NCBI GenBank assembly: GCA_016713875.1
Contig: JADJOI010000002.1
Span: 1 to 64,000 of the forward strand
Length of the DNA stretch: 64,000 nucleotides
Source of the DNA: Flavobacteriales bacterium
Lineage (GTDB): Bacteria > Bacteroidota > Bacteroidia > Flavobacteriales_F > PHOS-HE28
Reading direction: 5' to 3'
The notes beneath the pieces are model-generated. The model saw only the letters and a program-made list of their open reading frames with translations. It was not told where the DNA came from and did not search any database. Within the stretch, counting starts at the first letter, position 1. The number at the start of each line of letters is the position of its first letter. This document shows positions 35,255 to 48,120 of this stretch, piece after piece. The position numbers and the translations under genes are program-made.

Positions 35255-35749
35255 CGCGTCGGGCTCGAAGAAGTAGGTGACCGTGACGTCGCGGCCGTTG
35301 ATGTGGCTGTACTTGCGGAAGCGGATCGAGTCCGTGCCGAGGCGCAGGCCCTGGTAGTCGATCTCGCCCTTCATGCTGTGGGTGGTGAACAGCACGCTGT
35401 CCCCATTGATCCGCACCGCCGACCGGTGCACGGCGCTGTTGCCGTCGACGGGGGTGGAGGGCACCAGCAGGTTCTTCAACCCGTCCGCATCCTTGGCCAT
35501 GCCGGCGGTGTTCATCACATAGCCCTCCGGGAAGAAGCGCATCACATAGCCCACGCCGCCCAGCTTGGCGCGGTACACTCCGTCCACATGCAAAGCGCCT
35601 TCAGGCAGCGGGGTGAGCGCTGGCGTGGCGGGCTGTGCGGGCTGTTCCATGGTGCCGGGGGCCTGCTCTTCGGGCCCGGGACCATCATCGCCGCAGGCGG
35701 CCAGCAGGGTCGCGGACAGGATCGGTACGAGCAGGGAATGGGAGCGCAT
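35240..35749 (-). CDS. lipoprotein of unknown function
   Basis: 169 residues with a lipoprotein signal (MRSHSLLVPILSATLLAACG; lipobox LAAC, Cys 19), an acidic/Pro-rich linker (DDGPGPEEQAPGTMEQPAQPATPALTP), and a beta-rich domain (GVYRAKLGGVGYVMRFFPEGYVMNTAG ... INGRDVTVTYFFEPDALP). I recognise no family. It starts two nt after psd and is probably the last gene of the rsfS-ftsH-cdsA-psd run. It overlaps the convergent HAD gene by 15 nt. Confidence 0.75.
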   Translation of the reverse strand: MRSHSLLVPILSATLLAACGDDGPGPEEQAPGTMEQPAQPATPALTPLPEGALHVDGVYRAKLGGVGYVMRFFPEGYVMNTAGMAKDADGLKNLLVPSTPVDGNSAVHRSAVRINGDSVLFTTHSMKGEIDYQGLRLGTDSIRFRKYSHINGRDVTVTYFFEPDALPAQ

Positions 35750-35751
35750 GG

Positions 35752-36417
35752 TCAGGCGTTGGGGAAGCGGGCGATCACGGTGGTGGAGCCCTGCACGGTG
35801 TCGCCCAAGGCCACCTGCACCTTCGAGCCCAGCGGCAGGAAGAGGTCCACGCGTGAGCCGAACTTGATGAAGCCGAACTCACGGCCTTGGGCGGCGTCCG
35901 CGCCGGCGGTACTATAGGTGCAGATGCGGCGGGCGAGCGCTCCCGCGATCTGGCGGAAGAGCACCTCGCCATGGCGCGCGTGGCGCACCACCACGGTGCT
36001 GCGCTCGTTCTCGGTGCTGCTCTTCGGGTGCCAGGCCACCAGGTATTTACCCGGGTGGTAGCGCGCGTAGCTCACCGTGCCGGCCACGGGGTACCAGTTC
36101 ACGTGCACGTTCAGCGGGCTCATGAAGATGCTCACCTGCAGGCGGCGGTCGTTGAAGTGCTCGGGCTCATGCACCTCCTCGACGGCCACCACCTTACCGT
36201 CGGCGGGGGACACGATGGCGCCGTCGTCCACGGTGGCGGTGCGCCGTGGCACGCGGAAGAACCAGAGCACGATGAGGAATACGGCCACCAGCGGCGCGGC
36301 GAGGGCGATGCGGAGCGCGGCCGGAGCGGAGGTCCACTGCATCAGCCCATAGAGGGCGAAGCACAGGACGGCGGTGGCCAGCAGGAGGGTGGCGGTGCCT
36401 TCGCGGTGGATGCCCAT
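35752..36417 (-). CDS. psd: phosphatidylserine decarboxylase (short type)
   Basis: 221 residues. Makes phosphatidylethanolamine at the inner membrane. It has an N-terminal membrane helix pair (LLLATAVLCFALYGLMQW, ALRIALAAPLVAVFLIVLWFF), then VSPADGKVVAVEEV, IFMSPLNVHVNWYPVAGTV, YHPGKYLVAWHPKSSTENERSTVVV and the C-terminal REFGFIKFGSRVDLFLP. The Gly-Ser of KFGSR is the cleavage site that gives the pyruvoyl group. The length is typical of the short Psd of Bacteroidota. It follows cdsA on the same strand, so the lipid pathway genes are clustered, but pssA is not in the window. Confidence 0.92.
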   Translation of the reverse strand: MGIHREGTATLLLATAVLCFALYGLMQWTSAPAALRIALAAPLVAVFLIVLWFFRVPRRTATVDDGAIVSPADGKVVAVEEVHEPEHFNDRRLQVSIFMSPLNVHVNWYPVAGTVSYARYHPGKYLVAWHPKSSTENERSTVVVRHARHGEVLFRQIAGALARRICTYSTAGADAAQGREFGFIKFGSRVDLFLPLGSKVQVALGDTVQGSTTVIARFPNA

Positions 36418-36459
36418 GGGAGCGTGCCGGCCAAAGATAGGAGGGGGGCCTTTCCGCCC

Positions 36460-37263
36460 TCAGGCGAGGGCCTGCAGGTACACCCAGGTGGCGGGCATGG
36501 CGAGCAGGAAGCCGTCGAAGCGGTCAAGCAGTCCGCCATGGCCGGGCAGCAGGGTGCCGGAGTCCTTCACCCCGGCGGCACGTTTGAAGGCGGATTCCAG
36601 CAGGTCGCCCAGGGTGCCGGTGATCGTCACCACCACGGCCAGCACCAGCCAGTCGGTGAGGTCCAGCGCGGTCCAATAGCGGGCGATGATCCAGGCGGCC
36701 AGCAGGGTGAAGGCCACCCCGCCCAGGAGGCCCTCGATGGTCTTTTTGGGAGATACGCGCGGGAAGAGGGGGTGTCGTCCGATGAGGCGCCCCACGACGT
36801 AGGCGCCCGTATCGCTGGTCCACAGCAGCACCATGAAGCCCAGGAACAGTTCCCAGCCGCGGGCCACCACCAGGGGCACCAGCCCGAAGGGCAGGGCCAC
36901 GTACACCAGTACCAGCACCTGGCCCGCGATCTCCTGCACCGGGGCGGACCCGCCGCGGAAGAGGGCGAGGCCCATGGTGAGGAGCACGAGCAGGAAGGCG
37001 GTGAGCAGCACGAAGCCGGCGCGCCAGTCGGTGGCGATGGGGGCCACGGCGACCACCAGAAAGAGGCATCCGGCCAGCACCTGGGTCCAGAACAGGGGCG
37101 GAGCGTCGTCCGTGCGCCAGGTGAGGCGGTGCAGTTCGCCGGCGGCGATCACGGCCACGGGCAGGAAGAGGAGGAGGGTGGTGAAGGGGCCGGCGAGGGC
37201 GGCGCCGACGGTGAGGCCGATGTAGACCAGCCCGGTGAGGCTGCGCACGAGCACCTCGTTCAC
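36460..37263 (-). CDS. cdsA: phosphatidate cytidylyltransferase
   Basis: 267 residues from the GTG at 37263. Forms CDP-diacylglycerol from phosphatidate and CTP. About seven membrane helices, and the CdsA signature near the C-terminus: TLGDLLESAFKRAAGVKDSGTLLPGHGGLLDRFDGFL. The cytoplasmic PKKTIEGLLGG is also conserved. The start overlaps the stop of the DUF2007-like gene (GTGA). Longer in-frame starts (to 37455) would lie inside that gene and were rejected. Confidence 0.93.
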   Translation of the reverse strand: MNEVLVRSLTGLVYIGLTVGAALAGPFTTLLLFLPVAVIAAGELHRLTWRTDDAPPLFWTQVLAGCLFLVVAVAPIATDWRAGFVLLTAFLLVLLTMGLALFRGGSAPVQEIAGQVLVLVYVALPFGLVPLVVARGWELFLGFMVLLWTSDTGAYVVGRLIGRHPLFPRVSPKKTIEGLLGGVAFTLLAAWIIARYWTALDLTDWLVLAVVVTITGTLGDLLESAFKRAAGVKDSGTLLPGHGGLLDRFDGFLLAMPATWVYLQALA

Positions 37264-37457
37264 GGCGGGGGGCTCTGCAACAGGTGAAGGGCTTCGAGCA
37301 GTCGGTCGCGGTCCACCAGCACGCACACCTCGCCCATCAGGGGATAGGCGCTGGGGCTCCGGTCCAGCAGCACGGCGGGGATGCCTTCGGCCTCGAGTCG
37401 GCCGAGCACCAGTTCGGCCTCGGCGCGCAGGGCCGCGGCGAAGACCACGGTCCACAC
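37260..37457 (-). CDS. DUF2007-like small protein
   Basis: 65 residues from the GTG at 37457: VWTVVFAAALRAEAELVLGRLEAEGIPAVLLDRSPS, then EVCVLVDRDRLLEALHLL. The form (strand, helix with EAel....L...GI.a.l.d, then a strand and helix) matches the putative signal-transducing DUF2007 family, which is related to PII-like small folds. An ATG at 37502 is in frame but would overlap ftsH by 32 nt. Its function is unknown. It lies between ftsH and cdsA on the same strand, and similar placement occurs in flavobacteria as far as I recall. Confidence 0.7.
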   Translation of the reverse strand: MWTVVFAAALRAEAELVLGRLEAEGIPAVLLDRSPSAYPLMGEVCVLVDRDRLLEALHLLQSPPP

Positions 37458-37470
37458 GGGAGGCCGGCCG

Positions 37471-39479
<2,009 letters not shown>

Positions 39480-39494
39480 GGTTCGGTCGGTTCG

Positions 39495-39872
39495 TCAGGC
39501 CACGTTGTCGTAGCGTTGGCTGGCGGCATCGGCCCACAGGTGCTCCAGGCCGTAGTGTTCACGCTTGGCGCGGTGGAAGATGTGCACCACCACGTCCACG
39601 AAGTCGAGCAGCACCCACTCGGCGTTGCGGAGGCCCTCCACCTGCCAGGGGCGTTCGCCGACCTTCTCGCGGGCGAATTTCTCCACCGAGCCGGCGATGG
39701 CCTCCACCTGCGTGTCCGAGTCGCCGTGGCACACAACGAACTGGTCGCACACCCGGTTCGGCATGCCCCGCAGATCGATGCGCACGATGTCCCTGCCCTT
39801 CACCTCCTGGATGCCCTGGATCACGGCCTCCACCAAGCGGGCGCTGTTCCCCGCGCCCTGCGCTTTTATCAT
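39495..39872 (-). CDS. rsfS: ribosome silencing factor RsfS/RsfA
   Basis: 125 residues. Binds ribosomal protein L14 (uL14) and blocks subunit joining under starvation. Family blocks: LVEAVIQGIQEVKGRDIVRIDLRGM, CDQFVVCHGDSDTQVEAIAGSVEKFAREK, GLRNAEWVLLDFVDVVVHIF, REHYGLEHLWADA. It is the first gene of the minus-strand run to ftsH, cdsA and psd, and is divergent from birA. Confidence 0.93.
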   Translation of the reverse strand: MIKAQGAGNSARLVEAVIQGIQEVKGRDIVRIDLRGMPNRVCDQFVVCHGDSDTQVEAIAGSVEKFAREKVGERPWQVEGLRNAEWVLLDFVDVVVHIFHRAKREHYGLEHLWADAASQRYDNVA

Positions 39873-39891
39873 CCGGTGTATCTTGGTCGTT

Positions 39892-39899
39892 CAAAGGTA
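39892..39899 (-). promoter_or_regulatory. -7 box for rsfS
   Basis: On the minus strand TACCTTTG, about 20 nt before the rsfS start. It lies in the intergenic region shared with birA. Confidence 0.65.
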
Positions 39900-39950
39900 G
39901 CAAGTTCCCCTGCCGCCGCCGTGGCCGCAGGCGCCTTGCCCAGCGGGACC

Positions 39951-40688
39951 ATGATCGGGTCGGCACGCATCGAACTGGCGACCGTCGACAGCACCAACAA
40001 GCATGCTGCCGATCTGCTGCACCTGACGGAAGTGCAGCACGGCACCGTCATCCTGGCCCGCGAACAGACCTTTGGCCGGGGCCAGCGCGAGCGTCCCTGG
40101 AGCAGCCAGCCCGGGCTCGACCTCACCTTCAGCGTGGTGCTTCGGCCCGATGGGCTCGATGCCGGGCACCAGTTCGTGCTGGCGCAATTCGCCGCCCTGG
40201 CCGTGCGGGATGCCCTGCAGCGCATCGGCGTGCCCGATGTGATGGTCAAGTGGCCCAACGACGTGCTGGTGGGCCCGCGCAAGGTGGCGGGCATCCTCAT
40301 CCAGAACGAACTGCAGGGGGCGCAGGTGCGCCATTCCGTGGTGGGCATCGGCCTCAACGTGAACAGCGACGGCGATGTAGAAGGGGCCCTGGCCACCAGC
40401 GTGCGGCTGGAGCTCGGGCACATGGTGGACCAGGAGGCCCTGCTCACCGGCCTGCTGGACCGCCTGGAGCTGCGGTGGCGGCAGGCCATGGGCCACCGCC
40501 TGGGGCTGGAGGCCGACTACCGCGACGCGCTCTGGGGGCGGGGCCGCTGGCTGCCCATGGAGCTGGACGGCGCGCTGATCGAGGCCCGGCCGCTGGAGGT
40601 GGACGCCGATGGGCGCCTGCTGGTGGAGCTGCAAGGGGGGGTGGTGGCCCCCTTCGGTCTGGACCGCCTGCGCTTCGGTCCGCGGTAG
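39951..40688 (+). CDS. birA: biotin--[acetyl-CoA-carboxylase] ligase
   Basis: 245 residues, catalytic domain only, without the N-terminal DNA-binding repressor domain of E. coli BirA. ATVDSTNKHAADLL, ILAREQTFGRGQRERPWSSQPGLDL (the GRGRxG-like biotinyl-AMP loop appears as GRGQRERPW), VKWPNDVLVGPRKVAGILIQNE and VVGIGLNVN are the diagnostic blocks. Start chosen at the ATG at 39951; a GTG at 39921 would add ten residues. It is cytoplasmic and biotinylates acetyl-CoA carboxylase. The stop TAG is followed by the rpmH promoter. Confidence 0.92.
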   Translation: MIGSARIELATVDSTNKHAADLLHLTEVQHGTVILAREQTFGRGQRERPWSSQPGLDLTFSVVLRPDGLDAGHQFVLAQFAALAVRDALQRIGVPDVMVKWPNDVLVGPRKVAGILIQNELQGAQVRHSVVGIGLNVNSDGDVEGALATSVRLELGHMVDQEALLTGLLDRLELRWRQAMGHRLGLEADYRDALWGRGRWLPMELDGALIEARPLEVDADGRLLVELQGGVVAPFGLDRLRFGPR

Positions 40689-40693
40689 GGGGC

Positions 40694-40723
40694 TTGCCGG
40701 ATCGGCCGGAAGGACTATTTTTG
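40694..40723 (+). promoter_or_regulatory. complete Bacteroidota promoter for rpmH
   Basis: TTG at 40694-40696 and TATTTTTG at 40716-40723 with 19 nt between them; the rpmH ATG is 25 nt further on. Confidence 0.85.
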
Positions 40724-40748
40724 CGCCCCCAACGAACGACCCGTAGCC

Positions 40749-40907
40749 ATGAAACGCACGTACCAGCCCAGCCGACGCAAGCGCGCCAACAAGCACGGGT
40801 TCCGCAAGCGCATGAGCACTGCCGCAGGCCGTGCCGTGCTGGCCAGCCGCCGCAAGTCCGGCCGCAAGAAGCTCACCGTGAGCGACGAGGCCAAGGGCAA
40901 GAAGTAA
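40749..40907 (+). CDS. rpmH: 50S ribosomal protein L34
   Basis: 52 residues. MKRTYQPSRRKRANKHGFRKRM, then STAAGRAVLASRRKSGRKKLTV, is the universal L34 pattern (MKRTyQPs...r.r.HGFr.RM.t..Gr.vl..RR.kGRk.L), with a short C-terminal extension as in Bacteroidota. Its own consensus promoter and a terminator enclose it. Confidence 0.97.
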   Translation: MKRTYQPSRRKRANKHGFRKRMSTAAGRAVLASRRKSGRKKLTVSDEAKGKK

Positions 40908-40940
40908 GCCGTACACCGGGCCTGCCCCGGTTCAGGAACG

Positions 40941-40962
40941 AGGGGGCTACGGCCCCCTTTTC
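40941..40962 (+). terminator. terminator after rpmH
   Basis: AGGGGGC (40941-40947) pairs with GCCCCCT (40952-40958), loop TACG, followed by a short T-run. It also lies just past the stop of the convergent hydrolase gene and may serve both. Confidence 0.8.
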
Positions 40963-40966
40963 CGTT

Positions 40967-41788
40967 TCAGGCCCAGCCGAGCCCGGGGGGGATGGGTTCC
41001 AGCACCGGAGGCGCCATCACCAGGTGGCCGCGCTCGTGTACATGCACGTGGATGCGGGCAGGGTCGCGCCGCGCGAAGGCCTGGCCCCAGGGCAGGCGGA
41101 TCACCTTGTCGAATCGGCCCATGTGCAGGTGGGCGTGCAGGTCGTGTGTCCGCAGGTGCCGAACCACCATGCCCAGGTCGGGCTCGATGCCCCGCAGGCT
41201 CAGCCACACGTCGTGCACCAGCTGGCGCTTGGCGGGGTTGTCCGTGTGCTGGGTGAGGAACTGGTGGAACTTGGTGCTGATGAGGCCGGTGCGGTGCACG
41301 GTGTCCACCACGCGGAACCAGCCCTCGGGGCGGTGCAGGAAGCGATGGTAGAGGTGCCGGCCCACCCGGTAGCGGCTCAGGGCGCGATACCAGGGGTTGC
41401 GCACCAGGCCGTCCGGGGCGAAGAGCAACAGGCCGTTGCTGCGCTCGGGCAGCTGCTCCAGCAGGCTCAGGGCCATGCGGCCACCCAGGCTGAAGCCGGC
41501 GTTCCAGGCGCGCTGGATGCCGTGTTGGTCCAGGTAGGCCCGCATCAGGTCCCGCCATTCGGTGGGCCGCAGGGGGTGGTCCACCGTGCGCCCGGGCGGG
41601 AAGCGGCTGCCGCCGTGGAACCACAGGTCGAAGGCGTGCAGCGTCACCCGGTGCCCCCAGGCCGCCACCGCCGGGTCGAAGTCGCGCACCGAGCCGCCGT
41701 AGCCGTGGAAGGCCAGCACATGCACCGGCCCCGTGCCGCTCACCCGGTGGGCGATGGAGAGGGGGCCGTGGGTGAAAGAGGAGGTCAT
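40967..41788 (-). CDS. alpha/beta hydrolase
   Basis: 273 residues, no signal peptide. VHVLAFHGYGGSVRDF is the oxyanion strand-turn (HG), DLWFHGGS follows, and the nucleophile elbow is NAGFSLGGRMAL (G-x-S-x-G, Ser near residue 100). A His in HVHERGHLVMAP near the C-terminus probably completes the triad, with an acidic residue in MGRFDKVI. There is a helical lid (about 125-200). Substrate unknown. It is convergent with rpmH. Confidence 0.85.
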   Translation of the reverse strand: MTSSFTHGPLSIAHRVSGTGPVHVLAFHGYGGSVRDFDPAVAAWGHRVTLHAFDLWFHGGSRFPPGRTVDHPLRPTEWRDLMRAYLDQHGIQRAWNAGFSLGGRMALSLLEQLPERSNGLLLFAPDGLVRNPWYRALSRYRVGRHLYHRFLHRPEGWFRVVDTVHRTGLISTKFHQFLTQHTDNPAKRQLVHDVWLSLRGIEPDLGMVVRHLRTHDLHAHLHMGRFDKVIRLPWGQAFARRDPARIHVHVHERGHLVMAPPVLEPIPPGLGWA

Positions 41789-41794
41789 GTTCTT

Positions 41795-41898
41795 GCCGCA
41801 GAGGCGCTGAGGCGCACGGAATGCGGAATGCCATGGTAAAGATGTGCTTCCACCTTGTCATTGTCTTCCTGCGTTTCGTCCTCTGCGTCCCTGCGGCC
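41795..41898. repeat. imperfect palindromic repeat element (copy 1)
   Basis: Left arm GCCGCAGAGGCGCTGAGGCG from 41795, right arm ending in CTCTGCGTCCCTGCGGCC at 41898 on the same strand; the arms are imperfect inverted repeats. The left arm recurs inverted at 42836-42865. Sequences of this CGCAGAGGCGCTGAG style occur as dispersed repeats in many genomes, by recall. Confidence 0.6.
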
Positions 41899-41940
41899 CA
41901 ACTCGTCCGGAGTGGACCGATCCGCCCCTGTGCCCCACGA

Positions 41941-42750
41941 TCAAGGCTTCGGATAGTTATCGGGTTCCACAGAGCCTCGGTGTTCGATGAAGCGTTCGCC
42001 GTCGAACTGGAGCGAGCCGCGCACGATGCCGTCGGGTTGTTCGTTCGAAATGGGTACCGGTGACAGGTCGTCGAGCCGGAACACGTATTCGATGCGTTGT
42101 GAGCTGGCGTTGTAGTTCCACTGCAACACATCGCCACAGCGGGTGTCGAGCCCGTAGCCTGGGGAGGCCGGCTCCTCGTTCACTGCGAAGGCCGGGTATT
42201 CAAGGTCGAGCGAATCGCCGGTGGTGCGGAAGACCACGGCCACCTCGGCGCAGCAACTCCCGCAACTGCGCACGGTGCCCAATGCGAGGTAGAGCCGTTC
42301 GCCGCTCCTGGTGCGCAGCCGATGGATCTCGGAGTAAGGCGCACGACCGTCCTGAAAGCCATCGTCATCGCCCTTGGTGACACCGCGGCCGGTAGTGGTT
42401 CGGAGGTGGAACACATGGGCGTAGCTGTGGAAGCTGCCGCCGGTGTTCTCGAACCAATGGAAGGCCCACAGGAGCCCATCCGGCGATCGCGTCCGGCCCA
42501 GATGCTCGTGGCGTGTAACCCGATCGAGCGTGCTGTCGGCCATGGGGGTCGATAGTAGTCTCACCAGGCTCCGTTCGATGCGCGTATTGATGGAAGGACC
42601 CTCGTCGGGCCATGCTTGCTCCCAGTTCAAGGTGGCGGCGCTGTCCAGCAACGCGTGCAGCTCGGCAGCCCGTGTCGCCAGGCTGTCCTGGGCAAGGACC
42701 GGGGCTGGAACGATCAGCGCGCCAAGGATCAGGAGCTTTCCGGCCATCAT
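41941..42750 (-). CDS. secreted protein of unknown function
   Basis: 269 residues with a signal peptide (MMAGKLLILGALIVPAPVLAQ). The mature part is acidic, with SFHSYAHVFHLRT, RLYLALGTVRSCGSCCAEVAVVF (three Cys: CGSCC) and PGYGLDTRCGDVLQWNYNASSQ. I recognise no family; the CGSCC could bind a metal or form disulfides. The gene is flanked by inverted copies of one repeat (41795-41821 and 42836-42865), so it may have arrived as a unit. A weak minus-strand box TTACTTTG lies about 12 nt before the start. Confidence 0.6.
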   Translation of the reverse strand: MMAGKLLILGALIVPAPVLAQDSLATRAAELHALLDSAATLNWEQAWPDEGPSINTRIERSLVRLLSTPMADSTLDRVTRHEHLGRTRSPDGLLWAFHWFENTGGSFHSYAHVFHLRTTTGRGVTKGDDDGFQDGRAPYSEIHRLRTRSGERLYLALGTVRSCGSCCAEVAVVFRTTGDSLDLEYPAFAVNEEPASPGYGLDTRCGDVLQWNYNASSQRIEYVFRLDDLSPVPISNEQPDGIVRGSLQFDGERFIEHRGSVEPDNYPKP

Positions 42751-42835
42751 GGCTTCAAAGTAAGGGCCTTCGTTTCTCCCGACGCTTCAATGTCCTTCGG
42801 CTGACGGTTACAAGGAGGGCTCGAAACAGGGTGAT

Positions 42836-42865
42836 ATTCCGCTGCGTCTCAGCGCCTCTGCGGCC
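42836..42865. repeat. inverted partner of the 41.8 kb repeat
   Basis: Its reverse complement, GCCGCAGAGGCGCTGAGACG, differs from the left arm at 41795 by one base over 20, and the match continues to CGGAAT with one extra base. Confidence 0.6.
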
Positions 42866-42937
42866 ATACCCTCGCGCATCTTCTCCACGATCTCCCCTCA
42901 TTTTCCACATTCTCCGGTTTCCCCATTCCCCGCTGGG

Positions 42938-42945
42938 TACTTTCG
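42938..42945 (+). promoter_or_regulatory. probable -7 box for carB
   Basis: TACTTTCG matches seven of eight positions of TAnnTTTG, 21 nt before the carB start. No TTG at the right distance. Confidence 0.4.
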
Positions 42946-42966
42946 CGCTCCGGTTACCCACCGGAT

Positions 42967-45777
<2,811 letters not shown>

Positions 45778-46030
45778 GTGATGAGGGCGTGTCCCTCACT
45801 CACGCACATGCCCACGCACGGGTCGCGTGCTACGCTGTAGCCGGACTTGTCGCGGCTTGCGGTCGCGGGGCTGCGGGGGCTTCCGTTGGTCGCCTCCTCG
45901 CTCCACGCGCCCGCAGAGCCGCTCCTGCGCCGGGCTGCCGCTTCGCCCGCTCACGCGAAAAGAACGCCGTTGCGAGTTTGCTCTTGAAAACATTGGCCAT
46001 CGGCATGAACAGCACACCTTAATCGTATCA
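45778..46030. other. GC-rich intergenic region, no gene seen
   Basis: 253 bp between carB and an AT-richer minus-strand gene. It holds many short CGC/GCG runs but no promoter box, hairpin with T-run or RNA signature that I can identify. Composition changes sharply at about 46020, marking the left edge of the accessory region. Confidence 0.5.
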
Positions 46031-46927
46031 CTACTCAACGCACTTCAGAATTGATGAGGCGAAGTTGTCGCAATCTAGTTCCAGATTAGAGAATGATGGC
46101 TTCGCAAACGGGATGACACCTGCTTGGGCGATGTAGAAATCTACATGACCAATCTCATGGAGAACCAAGAATAGCAGCGTATCCTCAATTCTATGGGACC
46201 AAGCGCCGTAGGGCGTGAACGCCTCGGTTGGCATTGCGAAATAGCTCGAGTTGAATGCAAGGGGGTAAATGAGGATTTGAGCTATGATCTCTTGCTCCGC
46301 CTGATTCGCATTTACCCAAGCCCCCCCAGTACTATCGCAACTATCGTTTCTGTTTGTGGTTCGTCCCGAAATGCACGTATAGGTATTAGTTGACCAGTTA
46401 AAATTACCCGCATACGGGAAAGTACGCTTCTTAGAGTTCAGTATTACCTCTGCGTAAGTGTCCGCCTTACGTTGAGCATTGCAGTACTCAATGGATATTT
46501 TGAAATCAATCTTCTTCGAGCAATTATTCTCACCTAAACAATAGATCATTCTGCGCCAGAAGCGTCTCTTCCCGTTGATAACATTTGTGTGAGTGAAGCG
46601 ACCGACATCATTAAGGGATATGTCCTGGTCGCGTTCGTTGGGATCTAAACGCAATAGTAAGCCTGCTAAAACATCGGGATAGCTGGATACAATCTTGTTC
46701 CACGCCTTGTCAAAGGCCTCACCCACCACCGCCTCTCTCATGTCCCTGTGATTGATTAATCCCAAACGATCGTCACTGGGGTAGTATTCAGGCGTGCTTG
46801 AATACTCCGCTTGGTTCTGGAAGCTACGCGTTGGTCCAATTAAGAAAGGCACTTTCGACTGTGCTGAAACGTAATACGATTGGCCCAAAAGCAAGACAAA
46901 GGTCAAAGCTCTTGCTGTCATGGTCAC
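46031..46927 (-). CDS. secreted putative metalloprotease-like protein (HExxH)
   Basis: 298 residues with a signal peptide (MTMTARALTFVLLLGQSYYVSAQ). Near residue 262 is FLVLHEIGHVDFYIAQ, an HExxH zinc-binding motif followed by H/D residues. Several Cys pairs (MIYCLGENNCSKK, EYCNAQ, YTCISG, DSCDSTGG) suggest disulfides. I know no family that fits; many HExxH proteins of this kind are secreted proteases or toxins. GC is clearly lower than in the core genes. The start overlaps the stop of the preceding minus-strand gene by four nt, so the two form an operon. Confidence 0.55.
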   Translation of the reverse strand: MTMTARALTFVLLLGQSYYVSAQSKVPFLIGPTRSFQNQAEYSSTPEYYPSDDRLGLINHRDMREAVVGEAFDKAWNKIVSSYPDVLAGLLLRLDPNERDQDISLNDVGRFTHTNVINGKRRFWRRMIYCLGENNCSKKIDFKISIEYCNAQRKADTYAEVILNSKKRTFPYAGNFNWSTNTYTCISGRTTNRNDSCDSTGGAWVNANQAEQEIIAQILIYPLAFNSSYFAMPTEAFTPYGAWSHRIEDTLLFLVLHEIGHVDFYIAQAGVIPFAKPSFSNLELDCDNFASSILKCVE

Positions 46928-47877
46928 TTAAAATTTGCTGCACGCATTACCCTCACCGGCTGGTTGGCTCTGCATTGGCTGCTCGTAGGAGTAGCCTGCG
47001 TCATCGCTGCCTTACGACTTGCCGCGTTGAGCAACTTCTTCTCCCGCTCATGTGCCTGTTCCCAAAGTTGCTTATATCTAGCTTTCGCGAAAGCGCGTTG
47101 CTGTGCTCTGTGCTGCTCGTAGTTAAGTCGATTCAATTCATCCAAGTACGTCGTCGGAAGCTTCCAAGCTGCTCGGTCAGGTGTTCTCAGGCCGACCGCC
47201 CTTGCCACATGGTCTATATGATCGACGCAATTTTCCCTCACATACCCGTACGACTCTGACTCGGTTCGGGCGACAGACCAAATCCGACTTGCTTCATCAC
47301 GGGTAATCACCTTTCGGAAATACTCCTGCTCATTCACAGCAGAGTTGGAATCGTCGAAGCGACGGCCATTCGGGAAATCTCCGACCTTGTTGCTGCGGGT
47401 GGTGCTGCCATCCGACCATGAACGCTCGATGAACCAATACGCATGACCTACCCATGAGTCGTTTCCTTTTCCAGAGAAGCCCCCGAAGACCAATGCTTCC
47501 CCAATAAGATGCTTTGGGGGCGGGCTTGTAGAATGTTGGTTGTTCATGTTGAGCCTTGTGGGCTGTGCGGTCGGGGTGGTCCTCGGTGTTCCAGCCTCAA
47601 CTGGTTGGGAGTCGTTCGCTGATGGTCTTTCGTACCTGTACTCAGTGGTCTCGCCTGCCGGTATCCTTCGCTCAATCTCGCGATTGTAGCGATCGGCCTG
47701 TGCCTTCTGCTCTTTAGTTAACCTACCTTGACTTTCAAGGTACGCTTGGTGCTCCTTCTCGATGGCATGCGCACCTTCTTTCTGCTCGTTGGTGAGGTGA
47801 TCCGGAATCTGAGCCTGGCAGACTAGGCATGAAGCAAGCATTGTTGCAACAGCGATGGGTTGGCTAAACGGTTTCAT
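46924..47877 (-). CDS. secreted protein, possible permuted NlpC/P60-like peptidase
   Basis: 317 residues, signal peptide MKPFSQPIAVATMLASCLVCQAQ. The charged linker has two LT.EQK repeats (LTNEQKEGAHAIEKEHQAYLESQGRLTKEQKAQADRYN is one 38-residue span, residues 28-65), followed by a Pro-rich region. The C-terminal domain has WVGHAYWFIERSW (His near residue 145) and YVRENCVDHIDHVARAVGL (Cys near residue 216), the His-then-Cys order of circularly permuted NlpC/P60-like or LRAT-like enzymes. LPTTYLDELNRLNY follows. This assignment is inference from spacing only. It is the first gene of a two-gene operon with the HExxH protein. Confidence 0.45.
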   Translation of the reverse strand: MKPFSQPIAVATMLASCLVCQAQIPDHLTNEQKEGAHAIEKEHQAYLESQGRLTKEQKAQADRYNREIERRIPAGETTEYRYERPSANDSQPVEAGTPRTTPTAQPTRLNMNNQHSTSPPPKHLIGEALVFGGFSGKGNDSWVGHAYWFIERSWSDGSTTRSNKVGDFPNGRRFDDSNSAVNEQEYFRKVITRDEASRIWSVARTESESYGYVRENCVDHIDHVARAVGLRTPDRAAWKLPTTYLDELNRLNYEQHRAQQRAFAKARYKQLWEQAHEREKKLLNAASRKAAMTQATPTSSQCRANQPVRVMRAANFK

Positions 47878-48005
47878 GGAGCTTGCGGGTGTGAAATCAG
47901 CACCGACACTTTGGCCTGAACGTCATGTCGAAGGTATTGCACGGTTGACGGAATTGTCCAAGCGATCGTTAACGGCTGGTCACGGCATTCAACGGCTCGC
48001 CCCGC

Positions 48006-48060
48006 ATTGTGGCAAGAGTTCCAATCGCGCAGCGGTGCAAGCGGTCGGGCCACTTGTGCC
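48006..48060. repeat. repeat family R3, copy A
   Basis: ATTGTGGCAAGAGTTCC then a GC-rich middle, then GCAAGCGGTCGGGCCACTTG and TGCC. GTGGCA and TGCCAC at the ends can pair. Related copies are at 50656-50706 and 52083-52141. Confidence 0.6.
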
Positions 48061-48120
48061 ACTATGCCTTGGCATCTTGTACGGTTCTATCTTTCGCAAC
48101 CAACCCAGCGCCGTTAATTC

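Noticed and set aside
35887..37287. 466-codon open frame on the plus strand
   Set aside because: Antisense to psd and cdsA, which have clear family motifs.
45790..46000. Structured RNA or CRISPR-like repeat after carB
   Set aside because: The GC-rich stretch shows many short complementary runs but no regular period, no strong stem and no flanking signal.
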